Shown here piece after piece: positions 47,372 to 58,031 of a DNA stretch of 64,000 nucleotides (positions are counted from its first letter, which is position 1; each line of letters begins with the position of its first letter). The notes beneath the pieces are model-generated. The model was not told the origin of the DNA, did no database searches, and saw only the letters and a program-made list of their open reading frames with translations. The DNA lies in assembly GCA_010909165.1 (NCBI GenBank), contig MU008183.1:620001-684000 (forward strand), given 5' to 3'. The position numbers and the translations under genes are program-made. Origin of the DNA: Anthoceros angustus (lineage: Eukaryota; Streptophyta; Anthocerotopsida; Anthocerotales; Anthocerotaceae).

Positions 47372-48961
47372 CTAGGAATCCTGAACCTTGGCTTCCAGCT
47401 CCTCTACCCTGCGCTTCAGCTCTTTGATGTACTCCACAGCCTCGTCCAACATGTCCGCCGTGTTGCTCTGCTTGTCCAGATTGGGCAGCAGCTCCTGCAG
47501 CCTCTTCATCCTCTCCCCGATCCGAGTCCGCCTATTCCTCTCAGCAATGCTGCGGGGGTGAGTGGCACAGCCGCGCTTGGCCCTGGTGCGGCAGGGGATG
47601 GAGCTCTCCCCGTACTGCTGCGGGCTGCGGGGCTTGAGGGGGCTGGGCAGGCTGGCGAACCGGGTGAGCGGCTGCGGGTTGCCGGCCTGGGGATCCAGCC
47701 CCTGCCCCCGCAGCCTGGAGGGATCCGACAACCAGCTCTTCTCCAAATCCGCAGCGCTCCAAGGCGCCTTGGCGGAGTCAGTAGGGGAGAGCACGTCCCG
47801 CATCACCTCGTCCCTCCCGAACATGGACATGGAATCCCTGGCCCCCGTCACATCCAGCGGCAGCACATTCTTCATGGGAGACCTGGCCATGGCGTCCATC
47901 ATCAGGGGACGCTGGATCCCGTCCATCTGGTCCTGCTCCTCGATGGCCAGCTTGTCCAGAAAATCTGCCGGGCAGCTCCCATGCCGCAGCAGGCTCCCGC
48001 GTTTCATCGGCACCTCGGAGGCCTCCGCCATGGGGCTGTTCCCAGACTTCCCTGCCTCCAGCATGAAGTCATCCCTCACCTGCTGGTTGCTTCCAGCCGA
48101 GCCGGGAGACCCCTGCCCTGACGACGGCGGCCACATCCCCTGCACAGGCAACGGAATCCCGTATCTCTGCGCCATGCTAATGTCGTACTTCAAATCCCCG
48201 TTGAACGCCTTCATCCCTGCTGCCGCCGCTGCAGCCTCATCTATCCTAAGGCCTCCCTTCCCCGCCTTGTCCAAGTCCCCGTCATCTCCCGACTCCGACA
48301 CCGTCCCGAGCGTGCTGCCATCGCACCGCTTCCCTTGCGCCATCAATTCGCTCAGGCTGTCCAAATCCTGCTCCCGGATATCATCAATCATCTCCGCCAG
48401 CAGCGCACTGGGAGCCGAACTGTAGCGGCTCAGATTAGCCCTGTGCGGCGAGCCGGAGCCCGGAGCAAGCGAATGCGGACTCTCCCCCGACTGCATCACC
48501 ACTCCCGGGATGCACTGGCTCATCCGATTCACATCCACCACCTCGCTCACGTTGCCGGCATCCGGCAACCACTTCTTGTTACTGAAACCTTCCCACCTGT
48601 GCTGCATCGGCCCCGCCCCGGAATGCCCCGAGCTCATCTCCAGCGGCCTGGCGCTGGCGACGCTGCTGAGCCCCGTGGCCAGCCCCGACGAAAACCCTTG
48701 CTGCAGAGGCACCACCGTGTAGGGAGCCGACGTCATGAACAAGCTCTGCTGCTGCTGCTGCTGCTGGTGTTGTTGCTGCTGCTGCTGCTGCTGCTGCTGT
48801 TGCTGCTGGAGTTGCTGCTGATGCTGCTGGTGCAGCTGCACAATCTTGTCGGTGCCGCTCAATCCCGCCGCCGGCACCACTCCCGCCATCGCCCCGCTCA
48901 CATGACTGTGCAGCATCGCGCTCAGCTCCTCCTCAATTCCTCCCATCCTCAGCGGACACAT
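47372..48961 (-). CDS. bHLH transcription factor, FBH/bHLH122-like (subfamily IX), 529 aa
   Basis: An intronless frame with ATG at 48961 (MCPLRMGGIEEELSAMLHSH); Met at 48946 is the alternative. The C-terminal ~60 residues form the bHLH: ATHPRSIAERNRRTRIGERM, loop LPNLDKQSNTADM, helix 2 LDEAVEYIKELKRRVEELEA. The His-Glu-Arg triad of the basic region predicts E-box/G-box (CACGTG-type) DNA binding and dimerisation. The preceding CRTRAKRGCATHP and the upstream motifs SRYSSAPSALLAEMIDDI and LLRHGSCPADFLDKL are typical of the subfamily that includes Arabidopsis FBH1-4 and bHLH122/128/130, regulators of photoperiodic flowering, drought and K+ responses. A polyglutamine stretch (about residues 41-75) precedes a Ser/Gly/Met-rich middle. 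The lack of introns contrasts with angiosperm members. Confidence 0.93.
   Translation of the reverse strand: MCPLRMGGIEEELSAMLHSHVSGAMAGVVPAAGLSGTDKIVQLHQQHQQQLQQQQQQQQQQQQQHQQQQQQQSLFMTSAPYTVVPLQQGFSSGLATGLSSVASARPLEMSSGHSGAGPMQHRWEGFSNKKWLPDAGNVSEVVDVNRMSQCIPGVVMQSGESPHSLAPGSGSPHRANLSRYSSAPSALLAEMIDDIREQDLDSLSELMAQGKRCDGSTLGTVSESGDDGDLDKAGKGGLRIDEAAAAAAGMKAFNGDLKYDISMAQRYGIPLPVQGMWPPSSGQGSPGSAGSNQQVRDDFMLEAGKSGNSPMAEASEVPMKRGSLLRHGSCPADFLDKLAIEEQDQMDGIQRPLMMDAMARSPMKNVLPLDVTGARDSMSMFGRDEVMRDVLSPTDSAKAPWSAADLEKSWLSDPSRLRGQGLDPQAGNPQPLTRFASLPSPLKPRSPQQYGESSIPCRTRAKRGCATHPRSIAERNRRTRIGERMKRLQELLPNLDKQSNTADMLDEAVEYIKELKRRVEELEAKVQDS
48746..48840. repeat. CTG/CAG microsatellite encoding polyglutamine
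   Basis: Imperfect (CTG)n on the plus strand, read as CAG on the coding strand. It yields about 30 glutamines interrupted by His and Leu in the bHLH protein. Length polymorphism is likely. Confidence 0.95.
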
Positions 48962-49564
48962 TTTGATTCCTCCTCCCTCCTCCCTCCTCCCTCCCCCTGC
49001 CAAGCCACAAGCTTCGCAAATCCAAATCACACGAATCCGCTCCCTCCACCACCTCCCTCTCTACTTCCCAGGCCTCTCCGCCACAAGCCTCCGCCCTCGG
49101 GCACACGGAGTCCCTCCTTCCCCCATCTCCAGCTCCGCAATCACAAATCCGGTCCGCAAGCACGCAGGTTCACCGCCACGGCACTCCTCCCCCGGATTCA
49201 CCGACAATGCGGCCCGCCCCGCTCCCGGGCCTTCCCTGCAGCTCCCGGAAGGCCCTAGCAGCAGCCACAGCCAATGGTGAAACCTGAATCCGCCGCCACA
49301 GACAGAGCGAGACACACCCACCGCCAGGCGCTGCCGCGAGACGAGCCAACAAACAGAGACGTGGGAGGCTCAGGCGCAGCGGGTGGAGGGGTACAAGGCA
49401 GTTAACAAGGCAAGTGGGAAGGCGCCTGGCTCTGCTGCCGGTATATCGGCTATGGCGGCAGTGGACTGAAGCCGGGGCTCGGGGTTGAAGATGAGGAAGG
49501 GCGACGCACTGTAGATGCCAGCCAGAGAGATTCGAAGGCGCAGGGAAGGAGGAGTCGGAGTCGC

Positions 49565-49573
49565 ATTATAAAA
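49565..49573 (-). promoter_or_regulatory. Possible TATA box for the bHLH gene
   Basis: The minus strand reads TTTTATAAT about 600 bases above the ATG. This implies a long (~570 nt) GC-rich leader. No better candidate lies nearer the start. Confidence 0.3.
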
Positions 49574-50007
49574 TCTTACCTTTTGCAGTAGCCCCGGGGG
49601 AACTCTGAAAAGGGACGATACAATACATACAAGATCAAATCCGAGCCTGCGCCTCCGCCTGCGCCAGGCAATACAATCCAACCGTGAACTTCCGTCCTTT
49701 TCCGCCCCTTTTGCCTCCTTTAACATTGTAGGAAGCGTAAGCCCCCATTTCAGCCTTTTAGCCTTTACTTCGCATCCCGGCATTTATCGTCCTTTTCCTG
49801 GCCACCACTTTTGCAGCCGCTTTTCCAGCCACCGACTCGCCTCCCCATAAACCATCCTTCATGGTACATACGTAAACCCAAAGGCATTCCATCATTTCCC
49901 GGTTTCGGGTGCATCATGTTTCACCTGGGACTCCAAGCCCTTTGTCTCGGTCTCCTCTACCCAGGAATTAGGCGTATACCTGCCCAGCACTTTTAATCTC
50001 GAATTCA

Positions 50008-50205
50008 CAACTCAATATCAAAACCGTGAGTGAACGGCAGTAGCATGGCTATTGAACCTGCTACCCTAACTCCTTACATCAAGTATTTTGATCACTATAA
50101 ACAGTTTAAAATTTTAATCTGGCATTTATACTCAATATCAAAACCGTAAGTGAACTGCAGCAACACATGGCTGCTAGCTTGGCTCCTTATATCAAGTATT
50201 TGGCA
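50008..50205. repeat. Diverged direct repeat, period about 120 bp
   Basis: The phrase ctcaatatcaaaaccgt(g/a)agtgaac, then cagca/gtagcatggct, then ctccttacatcaagtatttt occurs twice with about 15 percent difference. Confidence 0.7.
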
Positions 50206-50904
50206 TTCGCACTTGTGGATGAGAAAGGCGAGGCAGTTAAAGTTTCTAACAATATCAAACACCAATGGGTGAGAAAGGCGAGGCATCTGTTCAGAAGCAA
50301 GCAAAGAAGGTGATTTGGAGTGATATGGCAGAAGAAGAGAATGCTAACGGTGTTAGTGGTGGAGGAGGTGGTGCTACGTTTGATGGTGACAAGGATGGCA
50401 TTCATGGTAGCGATGGTGCACACTTGGGCGAAAAGCTACCCATTCTTGCTGATGATGCCCTCCAGTTGTTTGGAAGTGGGATGGAGACTTTATTGTAAAA
50501 GAAAGATGGGGAAAATCCATATACCCCCTGACAAGGAGGAACAACCGTTTGAGAGGGCATCAAACCATGGGGACTAACCCCCCTTGTCGCCAATCTTGTA
50601 ACTACCTATCGCACCAAGAATGTCATAGTCGGGGATAGAAAAGGGCCTACCTACCACCAGTGTCGAAGATGTCGTCTCGTCTGCGCTTGTGGTCGTCCTA
50701 TATACCGCGTTGGCTAATGCCCTCTGCAGGGCGATAGACACTCGTTGCCTGAAGAAAGCCACAATACAGGAAAGAAGAAGGCCAACCCCATTCCTGCAAG
50801 TGAAACGTGATCCCTCGGGACCACGTTGTTGAGTTCCCAATATGTGCACCACAACATCAACTCGCAATTGCTGAATGCATATGTTTGCGGCAGTTTGCAT
50901 GCAT

Positions 50905-50966
50905 ACTTATAATCTTGGGGCTTGCAAAGCACCTAGACTTATAATCTTGGGGCTTGCAAAGCACCT
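50905..50966. repeat. 32-bp tandem repeat, two units
   Basis: Two perfect 30-base copies starting acttataatcttggggcttg, separated by ag. They are probably recent slippage. Confidence 0.9.
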
Positions 50967-52059
50967 CCTCTGCCACATAAGCTGCCCATCATTCAACAAT
51001 CCCTACAATGATCCTCTTGATGGCGGAGTTATCAACTGGTCCTCCTCAATTGAAATGTGTTTGATAAGCTGCTACTCAGATTACTAAAAAAACCTTCCAT
51101 AAATTAAAAAAAATTGAAGTACTAAGTAAAAAAATTAAATCAAACAGTATCTTGTTATGAGATAACAAAATTCTCTCATGGGATAGACAGAGGGATACAC
51201 AGAATTCCCTAACCGCATAAAAACAAAATGTATTGTTATTACACTGTGCAGTACACAAAAGGAACCAAGCAGAAAAGAAGGCGTCGTTTCTGGAGGTGCA
51301 TCTACATAGACTCGCCATAACGTACTTGGAGGCAAACGGATATGACGTCCACACATCTTGCCATAGATCGGCATCAGAATATAAGCAGGTTACTTTATGG
51401 AAGGGCAAGCGCAGCGTGGCAGGGGCAGCACTTGCATGATTGCCCGTACGCGGAGTTGTGACAAACGGCGCATGTGAGTAGATTATGGGCAACAAAGATT
51501 TGAAGCAGACTATGAACCCGATTTGCGAAGCGGAGTTAACCGGACAAGGACGACATGTGTGTATGCGAGCATATAGCTATCCGGTGACGTGAGGAATGAC
51601 GTGTGTGTGCAGAGTCCGCGGACTTTACCGAGCTGATTCGATGCAGTGGCGGCTCATTTTGGGGCGCCTCGACCTACGTGCACCGCGCTGCACATGCCTG
51701 CCTCGCTGGGTGGGGCACACCCACACGCGGAACGGTCTGAGTACATGTGTTGTACATCCACATGTACAGTACATACATGACGGAATCTTGCTCTAATATA
51801 GACCCAGGATGAGCTCACTGTAATCACCAACGGCACCCCGTGCACGTCCAGGTGCAAATGCGAGTCACTGGATGGCGTGATTTGACCAGGTGAGGGAGGG
51901 CAGGATAGGCCTGGTTTTGTGCGAGGTGAAAGAGATTTTCAGGGGAGTCGTTGGACCTGGGTGGGTTTGCACTTTGCTGGTCGGGAGCACGAGCTGCGCA
52001 AGTGGCAACAGAAGCGGACAGGAGAGATCAGGAGAGGTGATGAGGGTGCCAGGAAGACA

Positions 52060-52233
52060 TCAGCAGAGGCGAGGAGGATGCCAGGAAGAGAGCAGGAGAG
52101 GTGATGATGGGGCCAGGGCAATATCAGGTCCTGAGAGGTGAGGAGGGAACGGGGTAACGACAAGGTGGGGTGGCTGGGGTGGTGAGATGGGGAAGATGGG
52201 TGGTGGGTAGGCGAGGAGGGAGGAGTTATGTGA

Positions 52234-52266
<33 letters not shown>

Positions 52267-54719
52267 ATGGGTGATGGTGTCATGGGGTAGCAGGGGAAGG
52301 GCCGGGGCTGGGGCAGGGAGGGAGGACAGAGTGGTGGTGTCCAGGTGGTGGGCTTGGAACCGGAATTTACCGCCGCGATCGTCCTCGGCGCTGGCCCAGC
52401 TGCCCTCCATCACTGTGGTGGCAGCCGGGCAAGAGTGCAGGTCGATCTGGCCGGTGTAGTGCACAGGACAGGGCTTGCCAGGAGCGTACAGCTTCGTCAT
52501 GCGGAGTCTCAAGATGTGGGACTGTCGGGACACTGTGCCTGTGCAGAAGCCACGTGCAAGGGATGTGAGATGGAGGATACGTGGCATGGAAGCATGGGAA
52601 GGATGGGGTGGAAGGCAGGAAGGAAAGGAAGGACGGAATGAAATGGAGGAGTGGAACACTGTGGTGATGGGTAGGAGGACTGACCCAGGAATGTGAACGT
52701 TCCTGCCACGTCGCTGCCGAAACCGAAGATGCGGTTGCTGCTGGTGATGACCAGGGCACCTCCGTCCACCAGCTGAGTGCCTGCTGCGCTTTCGGGGTTG
52801 CACACCTCTCGGTAGCCGGTCCAGTGGACTCCATAGCCGGCTGCTGCTGCTGCCCCTGTTTCAAGCTTCTGCAGGGAGAATGTGTGGGTGTCGGAGGGCT
52901 CGAATATGGCCACCATGTCGTGGAAGGTCCAGTGGCCTCGGATCTGCTCCTGGCCGTCTGCGGAGCTCCTGATGCCGTCGTACTGGAGGCGGTAGCTGGG
53001 GTTGTTGAGGTACTGCTTGCGGAGCACCATCCGATCTTCCTCCACGAAGTCACCTGTGGGCGGGATGGATGTTGGCTAATACAAAGTTCCTGGTGATGTA
53101 TATGAGCAGTAGGACTGCAGCGAGGAGTTTTGGAGGTGGGGTCCCAGGGTGTCTCACCTTCCCATGTCCACTCTCCCAGGTAGTCCATGCCGAAGCCGCA
53201 GGGCCTGGTGTCGTCCATGAGGAATGCCTTTGCGCTCATTTGCTTCTGGCTCCTGCGTTGCATATACCATCCTTCCCATGCCTCCAGCTCTCCAGCAACA
53301 TTGAGTGTTTTCTGAAATCAACACACTTAGGGCATGCATGGCTGAGCCTGTGCGACACTCAGGCTCATGGGTGAGACTTGCGTACCGAGGTGATTGCTTG
53401 GGCTTCGGAGATGGTGGTGATGCCAGTGGACGGAAGTGGAGAGTGAAGATGGAAAGTGCCGTACTTCTGTTGCTTCACATCAGACCATTTGCCCTCCATG
53501 GTGATGGAGTTGGTGGGAGTCAGAGACAACTGTCCCCAGAAGTGCAGGCAATGAGGGCGTATGTCCGGCTGGTACATCTTCACAGAGGTAATCCTCAGCG
53601 CATGATCTTTTTGACAGTATGTTCCTGTTCAAAGATACCAACATGGGTTGTCATACCTGGAGGCAGAAGTTTCACGTTGTCGCTCTTTCATGCAGCAGCA
53701 GAAATGGATCCTACCTGTGTGTGTGAAGGTCCCTTTTGTGTCTGTACCAAAGCCAAACACCACGTTCTGGCTGGTAAACACGAACATTGTGTCGTCGGTG
53801 CGCCGTTTATCGCTGCCAGACTCCCAGTAACCAGTCCAGTTGTGTCCAATTGCTGAGACCACAGATGAGGCATCTCTTTGAAGGGAGAAAGCTCCAGATT
53901 GGTTTGGACCCACTGACCAGGATCCTTCCAGCACCTCCTGCCCTTTCCTGAACAATCTTCTTCCACTGTACTGAATGGTGTAACCAGGGCTCGTCACATA
54001 TTGCTTCCGAAGCAGCACTTGGTGCGTGCCAATGGTCTCACCTGCACCCTTCCAGACCGTCAGCACATCACATCAGCACACCTCCAGGGGCTTGACGACT
54101 GCCAGAGCATACCTTCCCACGTCCACTGCCCGATCGCGTCATGTCCATAGCCACATAGCCTGTTGCTGCCGGTCTGGAACAACGCAGCTCTCATGCTGTA
54201 TGTCAACCCCTCACACACATACGAGCCCTTCCAACAATCCAGAACGTTCTGGGAACGAGGCTCCTGCTGCGGGTCAAACTTCGCAGCCTCAAGAAGCCTG
54301 CTCAGTTCCCTTGCTGTCTCCTCCTCCCTTGCAGCATCAGCAACTGGGCTGTGGAGCTCATGTTTGATATCACCTGCCAACCTAGCCTCCTTCTGCACAT
54401 CCTTGATCCGCCCCGTCAGTCTCCCAATCAGCTGAGACCATCTCTGCCTCGTCAGAAACGCGAGATGCCGAGGCAGGGAACCGGACTGCTCCTCCCAGGC
54501 CAGAGCTTGCGTGAGCAAGCCATCAGCCTCCTTCAGCAGAGGCTCCACTGCCTGCACCCAACTGTCCCCACCCGCGCCCTGAGGCTCCACAAGCACCTGC
54601 CGGAGCTCCTCCCACGTCCCCAACGACTTGGTGGCCTCAGCAGCCGATTTGCTCACATGCTCCAGCAATGCCATGACTCCCGTCCCTGTAGCCGCTGCTG
54701 GGTCCGCCATGGCAGCCAT
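52060..54719 (-). CDS. Unrecognised protein with duplicated A-B-C modules, six exons, ~724 aa
   Basis: Exons are 54719-54113, 54041-53715, 53624-53386, 53311-53158, 53053-52685 and 52538-52060, all GT-AG introns (71-146 nt) with frames that join cleanly. The N-terminal ~155 residues look helical (MALLEHVSKSAAEATKSLGT, WVQAVEPLLKEADGLLTQAL). Module A (CGYGHDAIGQWTWEG and CGFGMDYLGEWTWEG) ends exons 1 and 4. Module B (exons 2 and 5) shares VLLRKQY, YTIQYSGRR/YRLQYDGIR, WTGY, VFGFGTDTKGTFT/IFGFGSDVAGTFT. Module C (exons 3 and 6) shares ALRITSVKMYQPD / ILRLRMTKLYAPG, then GQ and MEGKW/MEGSW. Module boundaries coincide with exon boundaries and intron phases repeat, so an A-B-C triplet was duplicated. 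Gly/Trp/Phe periodicity suggests beta-rich domains. The tail is Pro/Ser-rich and less certain. No signal peptide is seen and the function is unknown. Confidence 0.8.
52235..52266. repeat. (CTGG)n microsatellite
   Basis: Eight consecutive ctgg units. On the coding strand they give the repeated Pro-Ala-Ser-Gln in the tail of the A-B-C protein, so the frame there may shift between alleles. Confidence 0.95.
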
Positions 54720-56065
54720 TCGAGCCTTTGCTCCAAGCGCAAGTCTGGCTGTTAGTGTCACAATGATGCTCCGAGCTAAGCTTCAGAGACTTGTGCTCTC
54801 TGCCTCCTTGGTGGTGATGAATCTCGTACATCCTGTGTGGGCCTGCACAGACAAGTGAGTGCTTGCTGACAGTGATTCGAAAGTCTGGAGAATCCTGTGA
54901 CCTGATTCCAAGCCAGTACAACATGACCGCAGCTGGCTATGACCGGGAACGTCCTGGTGAAAGCATTTCTTTCATCTGGTTTGTTCAGCCATTTTGCCCT
55001 GAGGAGTTGGCTCGATCAGTGATGCACGGCTGGTCAAGATCCTCAGAGCGAGGCTGTTCTTTGTTGCCAGGTATACCGCCAAAACGTGAGTGGGGGTCGA
55101 TTCAGCCCGAAACCAGTTTTATCTGACCACTTCTGACGGCAGCATGTGACTTGTACATGTGCACGACAATCTTAAGCCGGATGTCGCAATGATACGAAAA
55201 TCGCATGCCTGTCTGTTATAGCGGTGTCTGGCTTAAGGTTGTCGGCGGCTACTGAGCATGGCATTGAGATACAAATTCAATTTGCTGGAGACTGGGCCAG
55301 GGCTTCTCTGCTAGAAAGAACATGGTATAACGCACAAGCATGGCAGGGTGCAGCAGAAGGCTCACCTGGAAGGACGAGAACTTCATGGAGACAAGCTCCT
55401 AACCATGAGCAATTACAAAGCGTGGGAAACCTCAAATTGCATTCGCATTGCGAAGAAGTTGCGTGCTCCTCATCAAACCTGAGCTGGCTGCAAGGCCACG
55501 TCCGGTTCGTGGCAAAACGACTTTGGCTACTGTCTGGGCTGGTCTTCTTCTTACCAACCAAACTGGTGGAGACCAAGAACGTAGACTGGCTGAGAGATGC
55601 AACTCTTAGCGGGTGACAACCGCAATCATCCAGGCATGCAGGCTGAGAATTTGCAGGACACAGCTAAAGGCCGATATGGGACAAGCATGTTGGCAAGTTT
55701 CCAGTACAATCTCCTGTCAAAGGATAACGTGCAGAAGGAGAGTGGTCGGCCAAGGAGGGGAGCGGTTCTGGCGAGGTACACCGGGTGACACCACCAGCCT
55801 GTCTCTTTGCTCCTCTACCACTGCCACATGCAGAACCCTTAACCCTAACCCGGGCAACTGCATAGCCCGCCTAAGGCCGGCCATCCCGCAGAAACCCTGG
55901 CCGCTGTTTTGTGCTGTGTTGCACAGGTCGTCCTTTTAGGTTTTGCTGTCTGAGGGTTTGATCAAGTCCTGGGCTGTGCGAGTGAGGGAGCTGTTGGTGA
56001 GCCGGAGAGATGCCAAGGATGACGAGAAGGCGGATTTCTGTGAAGCCTTTCAGGCTCGGGAGCCT
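54720..56065. other. Intergenic; telo-box-like motif, no supported gene
   Basis: Upstream region of the A-B-C gene. A sequence resembling plant telo-boxes (cttaaccctaacc, core aaccctaa at 55841-55848) is present. The stretch attcaatttgctggagact, then agggcttctctgct (55274-55313) recurs upstream of both repeat-protein genes to the right. Confidence 0.4.
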
Positions 56066-56879
56066 TCATGTTGCACACGCTGACGAGGCTTCCATTTGAC
56101 GCCATTCTAGTTGTTGTCCGGGCAGTTTGCGGCGTCCTAGGTTTTTAGGGTTTGAGCCTTGAGTTCTGTCGCCTCCAGGTTTTCGGTTGACGACTTCACG
56201 TCTGAATCGCATGATGTTGGATCGTAACACTCTGTTGATGCACTTGCAGAAGTTGTGGAACTTGCAGAACTTAGAGTGTTCGGAATTGGACGACTTCTCA
56301 GTAAGCCGCTTTCCCACTTCTGTGGAACCCGCTTGAAGATAGACATTTCGTCCATCTGTGGAGCTTCTTATAGGTTTGACAAGCTTGCCAAGTAGCTTTG
56401 GCTCCTCTACTTCACGAATTGTAGAAGACCTTTGCTTTGTGAGCTGCTTGTGCATCGCCTGCTGTAGGACCAGCACATGTCTTCTCCCTTTTTAACACAG
56501 CAGTTGATACAGCCATTCCCGTTGCACCTACACGCGAGCAAGCTTGCCAGCAGCTGGCAACTGACTGAACAAGGTCCTGACGCTTGCCTTTGGAATCAAT
56601 ATTGCATCCAGAAAAACTATGGTGTACAGGACTACTGATGTGATACGTGAAATGAGATCCTGAGGGGCTGGACGTATAGTGTGGAGGCTCTGTAGAACAT
56701 CGCACTGCTGACTGCTGTTTCAAGACCATGGCCAGGTCAAGACCTACCAAGATGTGAACTTGAGTACATGACATGATTTGCTTGCCGGGCAGCATTTGCA
56801 AGAAGGGAAACGACCCTACACATGCTACTAGATGGCGGAAGCTGCTGGAGAGCACGCACCTGAAACTGCGCGCATACAT
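56066..56879 (-). CDS. Unidentified open frames (copy 1, one-base shift)
   Basis: The minus-strand frame from 56879 begins MYARSFRCVLSSSFRHLVAC and runs to 56412. Near 56495 a run of five T instead of the four in the tandem copy shifts the frame. The other frame then continues as MLVLQQAMHKQLTKQ to 56066. In copy 2 the two frames are joined. I recognise no domain. It may be a decayed gene or merely conserved by recent duplication. Confidence 0.3.
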
Positions 56880-57017
56880 TTCAACACGCTTAAGACCTGG
56901 AGAAAGTAAAACGCTTCATAACCTAGGCTTCTTGATGTCGTGACACAAACGCAAAGCAACATTCAGATCTTCACAGGCTGGCTTTAGACAAGAACGAGGA
57001 ACCACCTACAAGGTAAG

Positions 57018-57141
57018 AGCCTGAGCTTGCAAGAGCTCACCTCACCGGCACCCTCCATCTTGGAAGGTGAGCTTCCGAGCTTGCAAGAGCTCACCTCACC
57101 GGCACTCTCCATCTTGGAAGGTGAGCTTGCAAGCTCAGGCT
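57018..57141. repeat. Minisatellite with 16-bp inverted-repeat ends (copy 1)
   Basis: Left end agcctgagcttgcaag (57018-57033) and right end cttgcaagctcaggct (57126-57141) are exact reverse complements. They flank units starting gagcttgcaagagctcacct. Within each unit agctcacc and ggtgagct are also complementary, so the array can fold into nested hairpins. Confidence 0.85.
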
Positions 57142-57239
57142 GTGTAGGTGTAATGACCGCAGCATCGATCACTTCGACCTCGATGCCGGCATGCATCACG
57201 CATACAGAATGTAAGCTAATTTAAATTTCTTTCATGGAA

Positions 57240-57755
57240 CTAGCGAGCTGAATCGACCGTGAGGCAGGGAGTAGCTTGCTCCTCTACTTCACGAATTGTA
57301 GAAGACCTTTGCTTTGTGAGCTGCTTGTGCATCGCCTGCTGTAGGACCAGCACATGTCTTCTCCCTTTTAACACAGCAGTTGATACAGCCATTCCCGTTG
57401 CACCTACACGCGAGCAAGCTTGCCAGCAGCTGGCAACTGACTGAACAAGGTCCTGACGCTTGCCTTTGGAATCAATATTGCATCCAGAAAAACTATGGTG
57501 TACAGGACTACTGATGTGATACGTGAAATGAGATCCTGAGGGGCTGGACGTATAGTGTGGAGGCTCTGTAGAACATCGCACTGCTGACTGCTGTTTCAAG
57601 ACCATGGCCAGGTCAAGACCTACCAAGATGTGAACTTGAGTACATGACATGATTTGCTTGCCGGGCAGCATTTGCAAGAAGGGAAACGACCCTACACATG
57701 CTACTAGATGGCGGAAGCTGCTGGAGAGCACGCACCTGAAACTGCGCGCATACAT
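57240..57755 (-). CDS. Unidentified 171-codon open frame (copy 2)
   Basis: Near-identical to the frame in copy 1 (MYARSFRCVLSSSFRHLVAC) but uninterrupted across the homopolymer, reading on through VLVLQQAMHKQLTKQ. It ends in sequence created by the tandem junction (EEQATPCLTVDSAR). The N-terminus has a hydrophobic stretch (LVACVGSFPFLQML). There is no recognised family, and coding status is uncertain. Confidence 0.3.
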   Translation of the reverse strand: MYARSFRCVLSSSFRHLVACVGSFPFLQMLPGKQIMSCTQVHILVGLDLAMVLKQQSAVRCSTEPPHYTSSPSGSHFTYHISSPVHHSFSGCNIDSKGKRQDLVQSVASCWQACSRVGATGMAVSTAVLKGRRHVLVLQQAMHKQLTKQRSSTIREVEEQATPCLTVDSAR

Positions 57756-57893
57756 TTCAACACGCTTAAGACCTGGAGAAAGTAAAACGCTTCATAACCT
57801 AGGCTTCTTGATGTCGTGACACAAACGCAAAGCAACATTCAGATCTTCACAGGCTGGCTTTAGACAAGAACGAGGAACCACCTACAAGGTAAG

Positions 57894-58031
57894 AGCTTCC
57901 GAGCTTGCAAGAGCTCACCTCACCGGCACCCTCCATCTTGGAAAGGTGAGCTTCCGAGCTTGCAAGAGCTCACCTCACCGGCACTCTCCATCTTGGAAAG
58001 GTGAGCTTCCGAGCTTGCAAGCTCGGAAGCT
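57894..58031. repeat. Minisatellite with 18-bp inverted-repeat ends (copy 2)
   Basis: Left end agcttccgagcttgcaag (57894-57911) and right end cttgcaagctcggaagct (58014-58031) are exact complements. Two 55-bp units lie between. The segment 58004-58031 is by itself a perfect 28-bp palindrome. The end sequences differ from those of copy 1 but in a mutually compensating way. Confidence 0.9.

Larger units (their letters stand above)
49784..52059. other. Intergenic, only small unrecognised frames
   Basis: Includes diverged direct repeats at 50008-50205 and a 32-bp tandem repeat at 50905-50966. A 77-codon frame at 50265-50498 (starting MGEKGEASVQKQAKKVIWSD) looks like the opening of a Myb/SANT-like transposon protein but stops early. 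No supported gene. Confidence 0.35.

Noticed and set aside
47562-49258. Long plus-strand frames opposite the bHLH gene
   Set aside because: They are antisense shadows of a GC-rich coding exon. The minus strand carries the diagnostic bHLH motifs.
52235-52266. CRISPR-like or regular spacer array
   Set aside because: It is a plain 4-base microsatellite. No repeat-spacer structure occurs anywhere in the window, and the host is eukaryotic.
55836-55852. Telomere-like aacccttaaccctaacc as an interstitial telomere
   Set aside because: It has only about two imperfect units. It is better explained as a chance or telo-box-like promoter motif.
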